A stretch of DNA of 64,000 bases from Natronococcus amylolyticus DSM 10524 (GTDB lineage: Archaea > Halobacteriota > Halobacteria > Halobacteriales > Natrialbaceae), in the NCBI RefSeq assembly GCF_000337675.1, contig NZ_AOIB01000028.1, positions 340,788-404,787 of the forward strand, read 5' to 3'. This document shows, in pieces, positions 1 through 7,888 of this stretch; within the stretch, counting starts at the first letter, position 1, and each line of letters opens with the position of its first letter. The notes below the pieces were generated by a model. That model saw only the letters and a program-made list of their open reading frames with translations, had not been told where the DNA came from and did no database searches. The position numbers and the translations under genes are program-made.

Positions 1-194
1 TACATCTGCTCTGCGCGATGTGCTGTAGCAAGCCCATCTCGATAATATGTTTTTGCTCGGTGGTCGCGCCATAAATCTGTGAGATCTTCTGCAGTCGCTT
101 CTGAGAAGATTCCAAACGAAAAGGTTGAACGAATGATGGAGATCATCGATTCAGAGTGTGATGACTCAACGATAACTAGACTGCTTTCATACAT
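1..194 (-). CDS. Hypothetical protein, 3' end cut by window edge
   Basis: An open frame on the minus strand starts with ATG at 192-194 and runs off the left edge after 64 codons. The visible N-terminus begins MYESSLVIVESS and contains FSEATAEDLTDLWRDHRAKT. I do not recognise the family. A second in-frame ATG lies at 144-146. The composition (acidic, no rare stretches) looks like a real haloarchaeal gene. The sequence gives no functional clue, and nothing definite joins it to the HalOD1 gene transcribed toward it from 571. Confidence 0.5.
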   Translation of the reverse strand, partial: MYESSLVIVESSHSESMISIIRSTFSFGIFSEATAEDLTDLWRDHRAKTYYRDGLATAHRAEQM

Positions 195-286
195 TTGGTG
201 TAGGATTCACCCTCTTGATCCGATTTGCTTTCAAGCTGACTAGGGGTCGGCAATAGAGACCTCGTTGTGCCGATAGGATATGCGCT

Positions 287-571
287 TCAGGTGTCTTCCT
301 CTCCGGCTAAATCAACGGTGCCATCTTGGTCTACAGTCACCGTGTAACCGAGATAGTCGAACTGTACTCTTCTAGTAGCGTTGTGGAACAGGTTATTCAA
401 GGCATCAGGGTTGACCGCTTCAAAGAGCGGGGGTTCTAAATCGATCTCGCTGACGCCTTCTGCTTCGGCGACAGCTGCAATGACTTCGCTACTTAGCTTG
501 GTGTGAGTTTGCTCGCCACCTGAGAACTCTTGGGACTCACTCATCAATACACGTGGATAGCTGTTGCCCAC
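287..571 (-). CDS. HalOD1 output-domain protein
   Basis: The 94-residue protein matches the haloarchaeal output domain HalOD1. After a polar N-terminus it has SSEVIAAVAEAEGVSEIDLEPPLFEAVNPDALNNLF, then a short beta-rich C-terminus (VQFDYLGYTVTVDQDGTVDL). HalOD1 proteins are small stand-alone or receiver-linked domains thought to act in haloarchaeal signal transduction; the partner is unknown. The usual length is 80-100 residues, so this one looks complete. A second in-frame ATG at about residue 10 (MSESQEF) could be the true start. It is followed by nothing co-directional within the window except the edge gene. Confidence 0.75.
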   Translation of the reverse strand: MGNSYPRVLMSESQEFSGGEQTHTKLSSEVIAAVAEAEGVSEIDLEPPLFEAVNPDALNNLFHNATRRVQFDYLGYTVTVDQDGTVDLAGEEDT

Positions 572-645
572 GGTCAGTTCTACCGTGGCATACTGCCGTG
601 GTTTTTATGGGGCACTATCCTCACCCGGAGAAGATAGCAGAGTGG

Positions 646-1296
646 TTATGATCCGAAATGGTATTCGAAGAGCTTTGCCCTAATTTTTCGAAGGTGGGAG
701 GACAGCGTGGAGGGAGAAATATCGAGTGCAGCGGCAACTTCCTCAGCACTAGCTCCTCCTGTCTCAAAATACCGCATTTCTGTGGCAGTACGAGCGACCT
801 CTCGTTGCCGATCAGTTAGTCGTAGTCCTCCTCCATCTTCGGTATTTGCTTGGGCGCTGACATCCCTGCTGAACACTTTCTTCAGGTGGCACTCGATGTC
901 TTCACCGTGACAGTACGCGAGGAATTCTTCGAAGTGACTGCGCTCCGAGGCGTGAACCCGAACCTGCCAACCACCGTCTACACCGGTTGCATCCATGAAC
1001 CGTAACCCGGATTCTGTAAATGGCAGAATTTTTGTCTCATCGGAAAACCCAATTTTATAGATTCGAGACTCGGTAACCTCAGCGTTGACTTCCCAGTCAA
1101 CTACGGTATGATCGGACCTCAGTGACGATTCGAACTGGTCGAAGTCGGGGGTCTGAACCAGATAGAACAACATGAGGGTGTCTGTAGGGGTTGTCGTTTG
1201 GGATTCAACACGAATGTCAAGGTTTTCGACCTCCTCCAGAGTCGTCGTCAACGATAAGTCAGAATGGCGCACGACCATCTCACCAATATGACTCAT
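646..1296 (-). CDS. Bacterio-opsin-activator-type HTH regulator (HTH_10)
   Basis: The 216-residue protein has an N-terminal beta-rich domain (about 1-140) and a C-terminal Bat-type HTH (about 155-210): LTDRQREVARTATEMRYFET, then SAEEVAAALDISPSTLSSHLRK. The motif LT.RQ.E....A...GYF plus a recognition helix with S.STLS.HLR is the signature of HTH_10, a large haloarchaeal family of transcription activators whose founder is the bop activator Bat. The N-terminal part carries no PAS or GAF motif that I can see, so the signal sensed is unknown. A related regulator lies at 2433-3092; the mobile element between them makes an old tandem pair possible. Confidence 0.85.
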   Translation of the reverse strand: MSHIGEMVVRHSDLSLTTTLEEVENLDIRVESQTTTPTDTLMLFYLVQTPDFDQFESSLRSDHTVVDWEVNAEVTESRIYKIGFSDETKILPFTESGLRFMDATGVDGGWQVRVHASERSHFEEFLAYCHGEDIECHLKKVFSRDVSAQANTEDGGGLRLTDRQREVARTATEMRYFETGGASAEEVAAALDISPSTLSSHLRKIRAKLFEYHFGS

Positions 1297-1570
1297 TGTC
1301 TCTCACAGGGAGTCGAATGCGGCTCTCGTTTGTTGGGACGTGGATGGAACATAGGTGTTGGTTTGAGTGTTCCCCGAGATTGAAACGGAATGGGGGAGTC
1401 TGATAGCTATTGGGTGCAAGGCATGAACGCTCATTAATTAGGCAGTATTTTCCCATACCCAAATTTCAGATTTTAAATGAAATTCTTGGAATTGGTAGAA
1501 TTACCAACGGTCAATACGCAGGTCTACTGAACAGCTGGTTCGGCGTAGTTCGATTGAAATAAACGAGATC
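1297..1570. other. AT-rich intergenic stretch, no gene seen
   Basis: This holds the upstream region of the minus-strand HTH_10 gene and no supported ORF. It ends directly at the left terminal repeat of the 1571-2074 element. A motif TCTACTGAAC near 1525 also occurs, in inverted orientation, inside the right end of the element at about 1965-1974, so the left flank may contain part of an older copy of the same element family. Confidence 0.4.
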
Positions 1571-1696
1571 GGCTCTGTTGAAACCTTTCGTAGTTGATAG
1601 AAACAGCGTGCTGAATACAGAGCGCGAATGTAGCAGCAATCAGAAACCGACCAGTGGTTACTCAGAACAGGCCAAAACACGCCCAGCACACATAGG

Positions 1697-1702
1697 TTTA
1701 TT
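1697..1702 (+). promoter_or_regulatory. Putative TATA box of the 59-aa membrane ORF
   Basis: TTTATT is centred 27 bases before the ATG at 1727. This is the spacing expected for a leaderless archaeal transcript starting at or next to the start codon, and it supports the small ORF being expressed. Confidence 0.35.
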
Positions 1703-1726
1703 GACACCCGCGTCGTCTATAGCCAT

Positions 1727-1906
1727 ATGCCCCTCAATGAAGTCGGAATTAACGCCTTCTACCTCGTGTTTATATGGGTTATCTTTATTGGTGGGATTTA
1801 CCTTGATGCCATTCGCCGTGACATCGCTCGACCGCGCGCTAGAGCAGTTCTGTTTGGTGCGCTTGGGCCTGGTGGGGCACTCATATATTGGATGAGACAC
1901 GGATGA
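1727..1906 (+). CDS. Small two-helix membrane protein inside a MITE-like element
   Basis: The 59-residue ORF starts with ATG at 1727 and ends at TGA 1904-1906. It begins MPLNEVGINA and has a hydrophobic helix at about residues 10-27 (FYLVFIWVIFIGGIYL), a basic loop (RRDIARPRARA) and a second hydrophobic segment at about 41-55 (VLFGALGPGGALIYW). The positive loop between two helices fits a membrane hairpin with a cytoplasmic turn. It is the only protein-like frame in the element bounded by inverted repeats at 1571 and 2074. Its family is not recognised and the function is unknown. It could be passenger cargo, or an older resident gene captured between two IS ends. Confidence 0.45.
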   Translation: MPLNEVGINAFYLVFIWVIFIGGIYLDAIRRDIARPRARAVLFGALGPGGALIYWMRHG

Positions 1907-2063
1907 GACATACCTCACGTACCCGGCTACCTACTCTTTCTGCGTTGGCCACCGATCCTACCGGCTGGTTCAGTAGATTCAGTGTGAAATAACCGAAGCT
2001 GCCGTGCTGAACTCATGCTCTGTATGCAGCAGGAATGCAGGAACGTATCACCTAGCGAGGGTT

Positions 2064-2274
2064 TCAACAGAGCCAATTCTCAGTTTCGCTGTCGCTGGCA
2101 GTTGCCTCAACTTCGACTTCAGTGAAGGATGCGCTGGCAGTACCTTCGGGGTTGTCGACGACTACATCGAAGGTGATGCTAACTGGCTCAGTTGCCGCGC
2201 TTCCCCCCCAGATTCGTCGTTCCTGACGCATGGAGTGTGAGCGTTACCTCTTGACTGGTCTGTGGCTGATGTTC
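2064..2274 (-). pseudogene. Fragment of a secreted/cell-surface-type protein
   Basis: A minus-strand open frame with no start codon reads QTSQEVTLTLHASGTTNLGG, then TEPVSITFDVVVDNPEGTAS and ASFTEVEVEATASDSETENW, and stops inside the terminal repeat of the adjacent element. The alternating polar/hydrophobic strands rich in Thr, Val and Glu resemble an immunoglobulin-like domain of a haloarchaeal exported protein. It has lost its N-terminus (TAG at 2275-2277) and its C-terminus was replaced by the element. Confidence 0.35.
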
Positions 2275-2432
2275 CTACCCCTCGAGATGCACGCCGGTGT
2301 CGATTATCATACTTAGTATGAGATTCTCTCGACTTGTCTACGGTGACGATATGAGCACAAGACGAATTCGAGACAACAATCCGCACGTAGGCCGAGAGTG
2401 AGTAGCTTCCACACTTGGCCTCTGTGCGTTGA

Positions 2433-3092
2433 TTACCGCTCAATTGTGGTTTGCCGATACTGATCGCGAGTGGCACGCTCGTGTGGATTCATCAACGCTG
2501 AGGACAACAACGCTTGCTCGGCCTTTCGTAGGTGTTCATGCAGTGTTGCACGACTGATCTCGAGTTCCTCGGCAAGTTCCTCGTTCGTTATTTTTCGCGG
2601 CCAGTCGTAATACCCACGAGCTAAGGCCTCACTGGCGACTTCGTGTTGTCGTGTAGTTAGCAGCGAATCCGAATTCGCTCTGAACTCCTCGAGACGACCA
2701 AGCGTTACCGTTCCGAACTCTTCTAAATCTTCGAGGATATTTTTGAGATCGGCGCGCTGAAAGACGAGAACGTTGTATTCTCTTTGCCGACCTGAAACCG
2801 TATTCGATCGCCGTAGCGTTCCGTGGTTTTTGTAGATAGCAGAATATGCCCCACAGGAGGGCTTGGTGACCAGCAAATTTCCGTCATCGAGCCGTTTTAC
2901 ATGCCGAACGTGGTCTGCAGCCTCGAGTTCGGCTTGAAAGTTGTCTGCGTGGGGCCCAGCTTGGAGAACAAACGTGACGACACCATTCTGAATTTCTTCA
3001 ATTTCAATCGGGACTGGATCGCTAATGTCGGCTGTAAGCCGTCGAAGGATGCACTCTCGATGCTGCGTGAAATGGAGCGTCGCAGTAAACAT
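2433..3092 (-). CDS. Bacterio-opsin-activator-type HTH regulator (HTH_10)
   Basis: The 219-residue protein has the same architecture as the gene at 646: a sensor-like N-terminal domain (1-150) and a C-terminal HTH_10 (about 160-205) with LLTTRQHEVASEALARGYYD and ITNEELAEELEISRATLHEHLRKAE. Haloarchaeal members usually activate neighbouring metabolic genes. It is divergent from the hyuAB cluster (start 3247), sharing a 154-base intergenic region, and so is the best local candidate for regulating that cluster. The ligand is not evident. Confidence 0.85.
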   Translation of the reverse strand: MFTATLHFTQHRECILRRLTADISDPVPIEIEEIQNGVVTFVLQAGPHADNFQAELEAADHVRHVKRLDDGNLLVTKPSCGAYSAIYKNHGTLRRSNTVSGRQREYNVLVFQRADLKNILEDLEEFGTVTLGRLEEFRANSDSLLTTRQHEVASEALARGYYDWPRKITNEELAEELEISRATLHEHLRKAEQALLSSALMNPHERATRDQYRQTTIER

Positions 3093-3172
3093 CTCTGTCT
3101 CTCTATGTGAGTGAGTCGCATAACCAAAAGCCTAGTTACTCGCTCACAAGGCCGACCGCAGATTCCCCGCGG

Positions 3173-3180
3173 TATATAAT
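3173..3180 (+). promoter_or_regulatory. Putative TATA box of the hyu cluster
   Basis: TATATAAT lies 67-74 bases before the hyuA ATG. Transcription would begin near 3200-3207 and leave a leader of about 40 bases. The box sits in the region shared with the divergent HTH_10 gene. Confidence 0.45.
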
Positions 3181-3246
3181 TGGCCAACAGCTGTTGGGGG
3201 AATCCTTACTCCCCGATCTGCTATCTAGCACACTGTGCGATAACAT

Positions 3247-5310
3247 ATGTCATACAATATTGGCGTCGACGTCGGTGGGACGTTCACGGACGTTATCGTC
3301 TTCGACGAAGATACCCATGAACTGACCATAGACAAGGTTCTCTCCACACCTAAAAACCCCTCTGAGGGTGTTGTTCATGGGATTGCGGAAGCGACGACGA
3401 AAGCAGACACGTCGTTATCCGAAGTCGAGCTGTTGTTTCATGGCACAACGGTCGTGACGAATATGCTTCTCGAGGAGACAGGCGCTCGCGTCGGTCTCAT
3501 CACCACTGCCGGTCACACGGATATTCTCCATCTGGCACGGGCGTGGACACCCGGGCCGCTGTATGGGTGGATGGGTATGGAGAAACCGGAGCCACTCGCA
3601 GATCTCGTCGACACGCGAGGGGTTGCTGGGACTATTGATTCGCCAACGGGCGAGGAAGTAGAACCGCTTGACGAGGCCGCAGTCCGGGAAGCTGTTCGTG
3701 AACTCGAGGCAGCTGGCGTCGAGTCGGTAACGGTTGCACTGCTGAATTCGTACCTCAATCCAGCCCAAGAGGAACGTGTCCGCGAAATCGTCTCCGAGGA
3801 AGCCCCGGAGCTTCCGGTTTCGATTTCATCCGAGATCGTCCCAGAGTACGGCGAATACGAACGAACGCTCACGACGGTTATCAACGACTATGCGCGCCCA
3901 ACGGTCATCGGATATCTCGAGGATCTCGATAACTCACTCGCCGATGCTGGGTCGACGGCGACGATGAATATTGTCCGCTCGGACGGCGGGCTGATGAGCT
4001 CCAAGGCTGCCAAGGAACGACCAGTCGAACTCGCGCTCTCGGGACCCAGCGGCGGTGTCGTTGGCGCTGCGGCCATTGCCACGAAGAAAGGAACACCGGA
4101 CGTCTTGACGCTCGATATGGGCGGAACCTCGACTGACGTTTCGCTCGTTGAAAGCGGGACGGCCGAAACAACGCGGCAAACAAAGGTCGGCTATCGAGAG
4201 TTTACGTCACGGTCGGTCGACGTGAACACCGTCGGAGCCGGCGGTGGTTCTATCGCGCGCGTCCAGCTAAACGGAGCGTTACAGGTCGGTCCAGAAAGCG
4301 CCGGTGCCGATCCCGGCCCAGCCTGTTACGGACAGGGTGGCGAGCAACCGACTGTTACAGATGCGAACGTCGTCCTCGGCCGTATTCCACCGAGTGTTCA
4401 ACTCGGCGGCCGGATGGAACTCGACAGACAGGCTGCTCGTGACGCCGTCGCGACGGTTGCCGACGACCGCGGTAGCACGGTTGAGGAAGCCGCACAAGCC
4501 ATTCTCGATATCGTCAACGAGAATATGCACGGTGCACTCCGTGTCGTGTCCGTTGAACGCGGGTATGATCCTCGAGAGTTTGGGTTGGTGGCATTCGGTG
4601 GCGCCGGGCCGATGCATGCCAACGCACTTGCAGATGTGATGGATGCGTATCCGCTAATCGTCCCACCGGGTCCGGGAGTGATGTCCGCGTTCGGATTTCT
4701 CACATCCGATATTCAAAACGAGTTCTCTGAGACCTATCTGGAGACCGAAGAGGACATTACCGGCGAAGACGTCTACGAGAAACTCCACGACCTCAAGGGC
4801 GAAGCGGGATCGTGGCTGGCTTCCGAAGGCGTCGACGAAGATGCTCACTCGTTCGATTATTTCGCGGAGTGTCGGTACTTCCGCCAGGACATCCAGATGT
4901 CGATTCCAGTCACGATCGACAATCTTCGAAGCGAGGCCGGTCTTGCAGAAATCAAGAACGACTTCGAGGCCCGCCACGACCGGCAGTTCGGATTCTCACT
5001 CGATGCACCCCTCGAGATCGCGAATCTCCGAGTCATCGGAAAGGGGACCGTACAGGGCGTGACCATCGAAGAGGAGGAGCTCACAGCATCCGATCCGAGT
5101 GACGCTGTAATCGATTCGAACGACGTGTATTTCGACGGCGACAACTACGAGACCCCAGTGTACGACCGAGCACGACTCCGACCAGGTAACGAGATTGAGG
5201 GACCTGCGGTCGTCACCGATAACGACTCGACGGTCGTCGTCCAGCCGGACCATCGCGCGACGATCGACCGCTACGGAAACATCGAAATCAATCGAGGTGA
5301 GGACCAATGA
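3247..5310 (+). CDS. hyuA: N-methylhydantoinase/5-oxoprolinase family subunit A
   Basis: The 687-residue protein is a full-length HyuA of the hydantoinase A/oxoprolinase/acetone carboxylase beta family. These are ATP-dependent enzymes that open cyclic amides, with an actin-like ATPase fold. The first phosphate loop is GVDVGGTFTDVIVFD at residues 6-20, and the second is LDMGGTSTDVSL at about 287-298, followed by the conserved GAGGGSIA at about 329. The C-terminal accessory domain (about 510-687) is present. It overlaps hyuB by four bases (ATGA), so the two subunits are translationally coupled. The substrate cannot be read from sequence: N-methylhydantoin, another hydantoin, 5-oxoproline or a cyclic imide are possible. 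Confidence 0.9.
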   Translation: MSYNIGVDVGGTFTDVIVFDEDTHELTIDKVLSTPKNPSEGVVHGIAEATTKADTSLSEVELLFHGTTVVTNMLLEETGARVGLITTAGHTDILHLARAWTPGPLYGWMGMEKPEPLADLVDTRGVAGTIDSPTGEEVEPLDEAAVREAVRELEAAGVESVTVALLNSYLNPAQEERVREIVSEEAPELPVSISSEIVPEYGEYERTLTTVINDYARPTVIGYLEDLDNSLADAGSTATMNIVRSDGGLMSSKAAKERPVELALSGPSGGVVGAAAIATKKGTPDVLTLDMGGTSTDVSLVESGTAETTRQTKVGYREFTSRSVDVNTVGAGGGSIARVQLNGALQVGPESAGADPGPACYGQGGEQPTVTDANVVLGRIPPSVQLGGRMELDRQAARDAVATVADDRGSTVEEAAQAILDIVNENMHGALRVVSVERGYDPREFGLVAFGGAGPMHANALADVMDAYPLIVPPGPGVMSAFGFLTSDIQNEFSETYLETEEDITGEDVYEKLHDLKGEAGSWLASEGVDEDAHSFDYFAECRYFRQDIQMSIPVTIDNLRSEAGLAEIKNDFEARHDRQFGFSLDAPLEIANLRVIGKGTVQGVTIEEEELTASDPSDAVIDSNDVYFDGDNYETPVYDRARLRPGNEIEGPAVVTDNDSTVVVQPDHRATIDRYGNIEINRGEDQ

Positions 5311-7163
5311 GTGATTCACAACCAGATTTTGTCGGCGAACACGACATCGACCAGACGACACTCGACATCATCGAAAGCACGCTTTCGAACACCCGCTACG
5401 AGATGGATCGAGTCGTCGAGACGACGGCGATCAGTCCGGTAATCCGTGAACAGTCCGATCAGTTTCCGCTGATCGCAGACGCGAAGGGTCGGATGGTCAT
5501 GGGCCAGTTTGGCTCGGCCATCGACACGATTCTCGAGAATTCCGCGTTCGAGCGCGAGGATCTCGAGGACGGTGACGTGATCGCAACTAACGATCCCTAC
5601 ATGTGTGCTGGGGCCGTCTCGCATACCCCAGATATGCTCCTGTTGCGTCCGATCTTCTACGAGGATGATCTGATCGGCTTCTCGAGTCAGTGGGGGAACC
5701 TGATGGACGTCGGTGGGAAGACACCCGGTAGCATGCCCGTCCAGGCAGGGACGATCTTCGAGGAGGGGATGCGCTTGCCACCGGTCAAACTCTACAAGCA
5801 AGGCGAATTCGATAGCGAACTCCTCCAAACGTTCGCGCACAACACTCGACTCCCGAACCACGCGGAAGCAGATATCAAGGCGCTTGCAGCGGGGACGAAA
5901 GCTGCCGAAACTCGAGTCCACGAACTCTGTGATCGGTTTGGCAAGGAGACGTACGTGGAAGCGTGTGACGCCATTCTCGATCGTACCCGTGATGGGATGA
6001 TCGACCTGATCCACGAGTTCATTCCCGAGGGAGAGCGCTACACGTTCGCGGATTACGTCGACGACGACGGCATGGGGAACGGTCCAATCAAGCTCCACCT
6101 CGAAATCTACCGGGAGGGAGAAACGGTGTACCTCGATTGGACCGGAACCGACGAGCAGGTACCGGGAACGGTGAACTTCCTCCTGAACGAGCAGATGTTC
6201 AAGATGTTCACCGGGGTCTTTCTAATCATGGCATTCGATCCCTTGCTCACGTTCAACGACGGCTACTACGACCTCTTCGACGTAACACTACCGGAGGGAT
6301 CGGTCGTTCAGCCGGAGTTCCCGGCAGCGCTCGGGAATCGGTTACCGATGATGGCTCGCCAGTTCGACGTGCTCCAGGCAACATTCTCGAAGCTCATCGA
6401 CGACTTCTCCGTCGCGGGGAGCTACGGAACGTCACCAAATCTCGTCTACGCGGGAACTGACTCCGAAGGTAACGACTTCCAGATGCTCGAGATCTTGTAC
6501 GGAGGAATTCCTGCTCGACCGGGCGGCGACGGTCTCGACGGCCACTCCTGGTGGCCGCTGTTCCGTACCGTTCCGGCGGAGTATCAGGAGGCCTACTACC
6601 CGTTGACTATCGACGAGTACAGTACCCGAACAGACACCGGTGGCGCTGGCGAATTCCGTGGCGGTCACGGTATCACGAAGGTCTACACCTTCGAGGAGGA
6701 CGGAGCGATAACCTTCCAGGACGATCGTGCACACACCTATCCGTGGGGTGTCGACGGCGGGCAGCACGGCCAGACGAGCGAAAAGAAGCTGATTCGGACC
6801 GACGGGACGGAAGAAGAGCTCCCGTCGAAAGTCGAAAACGTCGCCGTACAGGCGGGTGACAAGCTCGTCTTTAGCACCGCCGGTGGTGGCGGACTCGGTG
6901 ATCCCGTAGAACGTGATCCCGACGTCGTTGCTACGGAAGTCGAACGAGGGCTCATCTCCGAAGTCACGGCACGTGAAGAGTACGGCGTCGTTCTCGACGA
7001 CGATGGGGCGGTTGAGACTACCGCGACGGAGGAACGGCGCAATGAAATACGATCGAACCGTGACGAACCCGACGCGTTCGACTACGGTCCGTTGCCGGAC
7101 AACGAGACACTCGAAGCGCAGATCGCAAACGAGCGCCGAGAGTTTGCCAACCGAGACAACTGA
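5307..7163 (+). CDS. hyuB: N-methylhydantoinase family subunit B
   Basis: The 618-residue protein is the HyuB partner of HyuA. Family marks include VIATNDPYMCAGAVSHTPDM at about residues 90-109 (commonly NDPY.GG.H.PD), EEGMRLPPVKLY at about 152-163, and the Gly-rich C-terminal segment GGHGITKVYTF, GGQHG and TAGGGGLGDP. HyuA and HyuB act as a complex that hydrolyses ATP while opening a cyclic amide. The start is set by a GGTGAGG ribosome site just before the ATG that overlaps the hyuA stop. It is the second gene of an operon with the amidohydrolase at 7190. Confidence 0.9.
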   Translation: MSDSQPDFVGEHDIDQTTLDIIESTLSNTRYEMDRVVETTAISPVIREQSDQFPLIADAKGRMVMGQFGSAIDTILENSAFEREDLEDGDVIATNDPYMCAGAVSHTPDMLLLRPIFYEDDLIGFSSQWGNLMDVGGKTPGSMPVQAGTIFEEGMRLPPVKLYKQGEFDSELLQTFAHNTRLPNHAEADIKALAAGTKAAETRVHELCDRFGKETYVEACDAILDRTRDGMIDLIHEFIPEGERYTFADYVDDDGMGNGPIKLHLEIYREGETVYLDWTGTDEQVPGTVNFLLNEQMFKMFTGVFLIMAFDPLLTFNDGYYDLFDVTLPEGSVVQPEFPAALGNRLPMMARQFDVLQATFSKLIDDFSVAGSYGTSPNLVYAGTDSEGNDFQMLEILYGGIPARPGGDGLDGHSWWPLFRTVPAEYQEAYYPLTIDEYSTRTDTGGAGEFRGGHGITKVYTFEEDGAITFQDDRAHTYPWGVDGGQHGQTSEKKLIRTDGTEEELPSKVENVAVQAGDKLVFSTAGGGGLGDPVERDPDVVATEVERGLISEVTAREEYGVVLDDDGAVETTATEERRNEIRSNRDEPDAFDYGPLPDNETLEAQIANERREFANRDN

Positions 7164-7189
7164 ACGACACCTACTTCCACTACATCATC

Positions 7190-7834
7190 ATGGACTGGCT
7201 CCACGACATCGATATCGACTACGACGACTCAGAGTTTGGTGCGAGTGTCGGTATTGGTGACCAACCCGCATTGGTTGTCATCGATCTCATAAATGCCTTC
7301 ACCGATCCCGAAACGAGTCTCGGCTCGGACGTAACTGACGTTCTCGAGCAGAGTTCTCGGCTACTTGAGGCCTTCCGCGAGCACAACTTACCTCGGTACT
7401 TCACGACTGTCGCGTTCGAGGAGTCCTACGGTGATGCCGGTCGGTTCATCGAGAAGGTTCCTGCACTCAAAGAACTACAGCTTGGCACCGAAGCAGTTGA
7501 AGTCGACAATCAGGTCGCCCCGGTGGACGATGAACGAGTGATCCTGAAGAAGTACGCCAGTGCCTTTTACGGGACTGACTTACAAACCGAACTGACGACA
7601 GACCGTGTCGATACACTTGTCCTCGCCGGTGTAACGACGAGTGGCTGTATCCGTGCAACGGCCGTCGACAGTCTCCAACACGGTTACCGGACTATCGTCC
7701 CTTCGGATGCAGTCGGTGACCGTGCCGAAGGACCACATCGAGCCAATCTCTATGATATCGATACGAAGTATGGCGATGTTGTTACTACAGATACCGTACT
7801 CGAACACCTCTCCAACAATGAAGAAGAAAACTAA
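7190..7834 (+). CDS. Isochorismatase-like cysteine amidohydrolase
   Basis: The 214-residue protein is an isochorismatase-fold cysteine hydrolase. The catalytic triad is visible: Asp32 in VVIDLINAF, Lys120 in VILKKYASAF and Cys153 in TTSGCIRATAVD; the cis-peptide region VTTSGC is intact. Family members hydrolyse N-carbamoylsarcosine, maleamate, nicotinamide or ureidoacrylate. Sitting 26 bases after hyuB, the likely role is hydrolysis of the N-carbamoyl or amide product made by HyuAB, releasing ammonia. N-carbamoylsarcosine amidohydrolase or maleamate amidohydrolase activity are the two best guesses. Confidence 0.85.
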   Translation: MDWLHDIDIDYDDSEFGASVGIGDQPALVVIDLINAFTDPETSLGSDVTDVLEQSSRLLEAFREHNLPRYFTTVAFEESYGDAGRFIEKVPALKELQLGTEAVEVDNQVAPVDDERVILKKYASAFYGTDLQTELTTDRVDTLVLAGVTTSGCIRATAVDSLQHGYRTIVPSDAVGDRAEGPHRANLYDIDTKYGDVVTTDTVLEHLSNNEEEN

Positions 7835-7888
7835 CAATGAACAGACTGTATCGACGCTACCTTACCGACTTCGATCAGGTGATCGACG

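Larger units (their letters stand above)
1571..2074. mobile_element. Non-autonomous element (MITE-like) with perfect 15-bp TIRs
   Basis: GGCTCTGTTGAAACC at 1571-1585 is repeated as its exact inverse complement at 2060-2074. Inside the ends the similarity continues imperfectly for about 60-75 bases: both ends have a TAG.TGATA block followed by GCTG.ATACAGAGC. Such extended ends are typical of IS-derived elements. No transposase frame is present, so the element cannot move by itself. The only coherent coding frame is the small membrane ORF at 1727-1906. I saw no clear target duplication next to the repeats. The right end cuts a degenerate gene (2064-2274), which shows insertion into former coding sequence. 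Confidence 0.6.

Noticed and set aside
2162..2476. 104-residue minus-strand frame overlapping the second HTH_10 gene
   Set aside because: It overlaps the 3' end of a well-supported gene and has no family features; only the different frame at 2064-2274 looks protein-like there.
5316..6098. 260-residue open frame on the minus strand
   Set aside because: It lies wholly inside hyuB, has no ribosome site and reads as the antisense of an acidic GC-rich gene.
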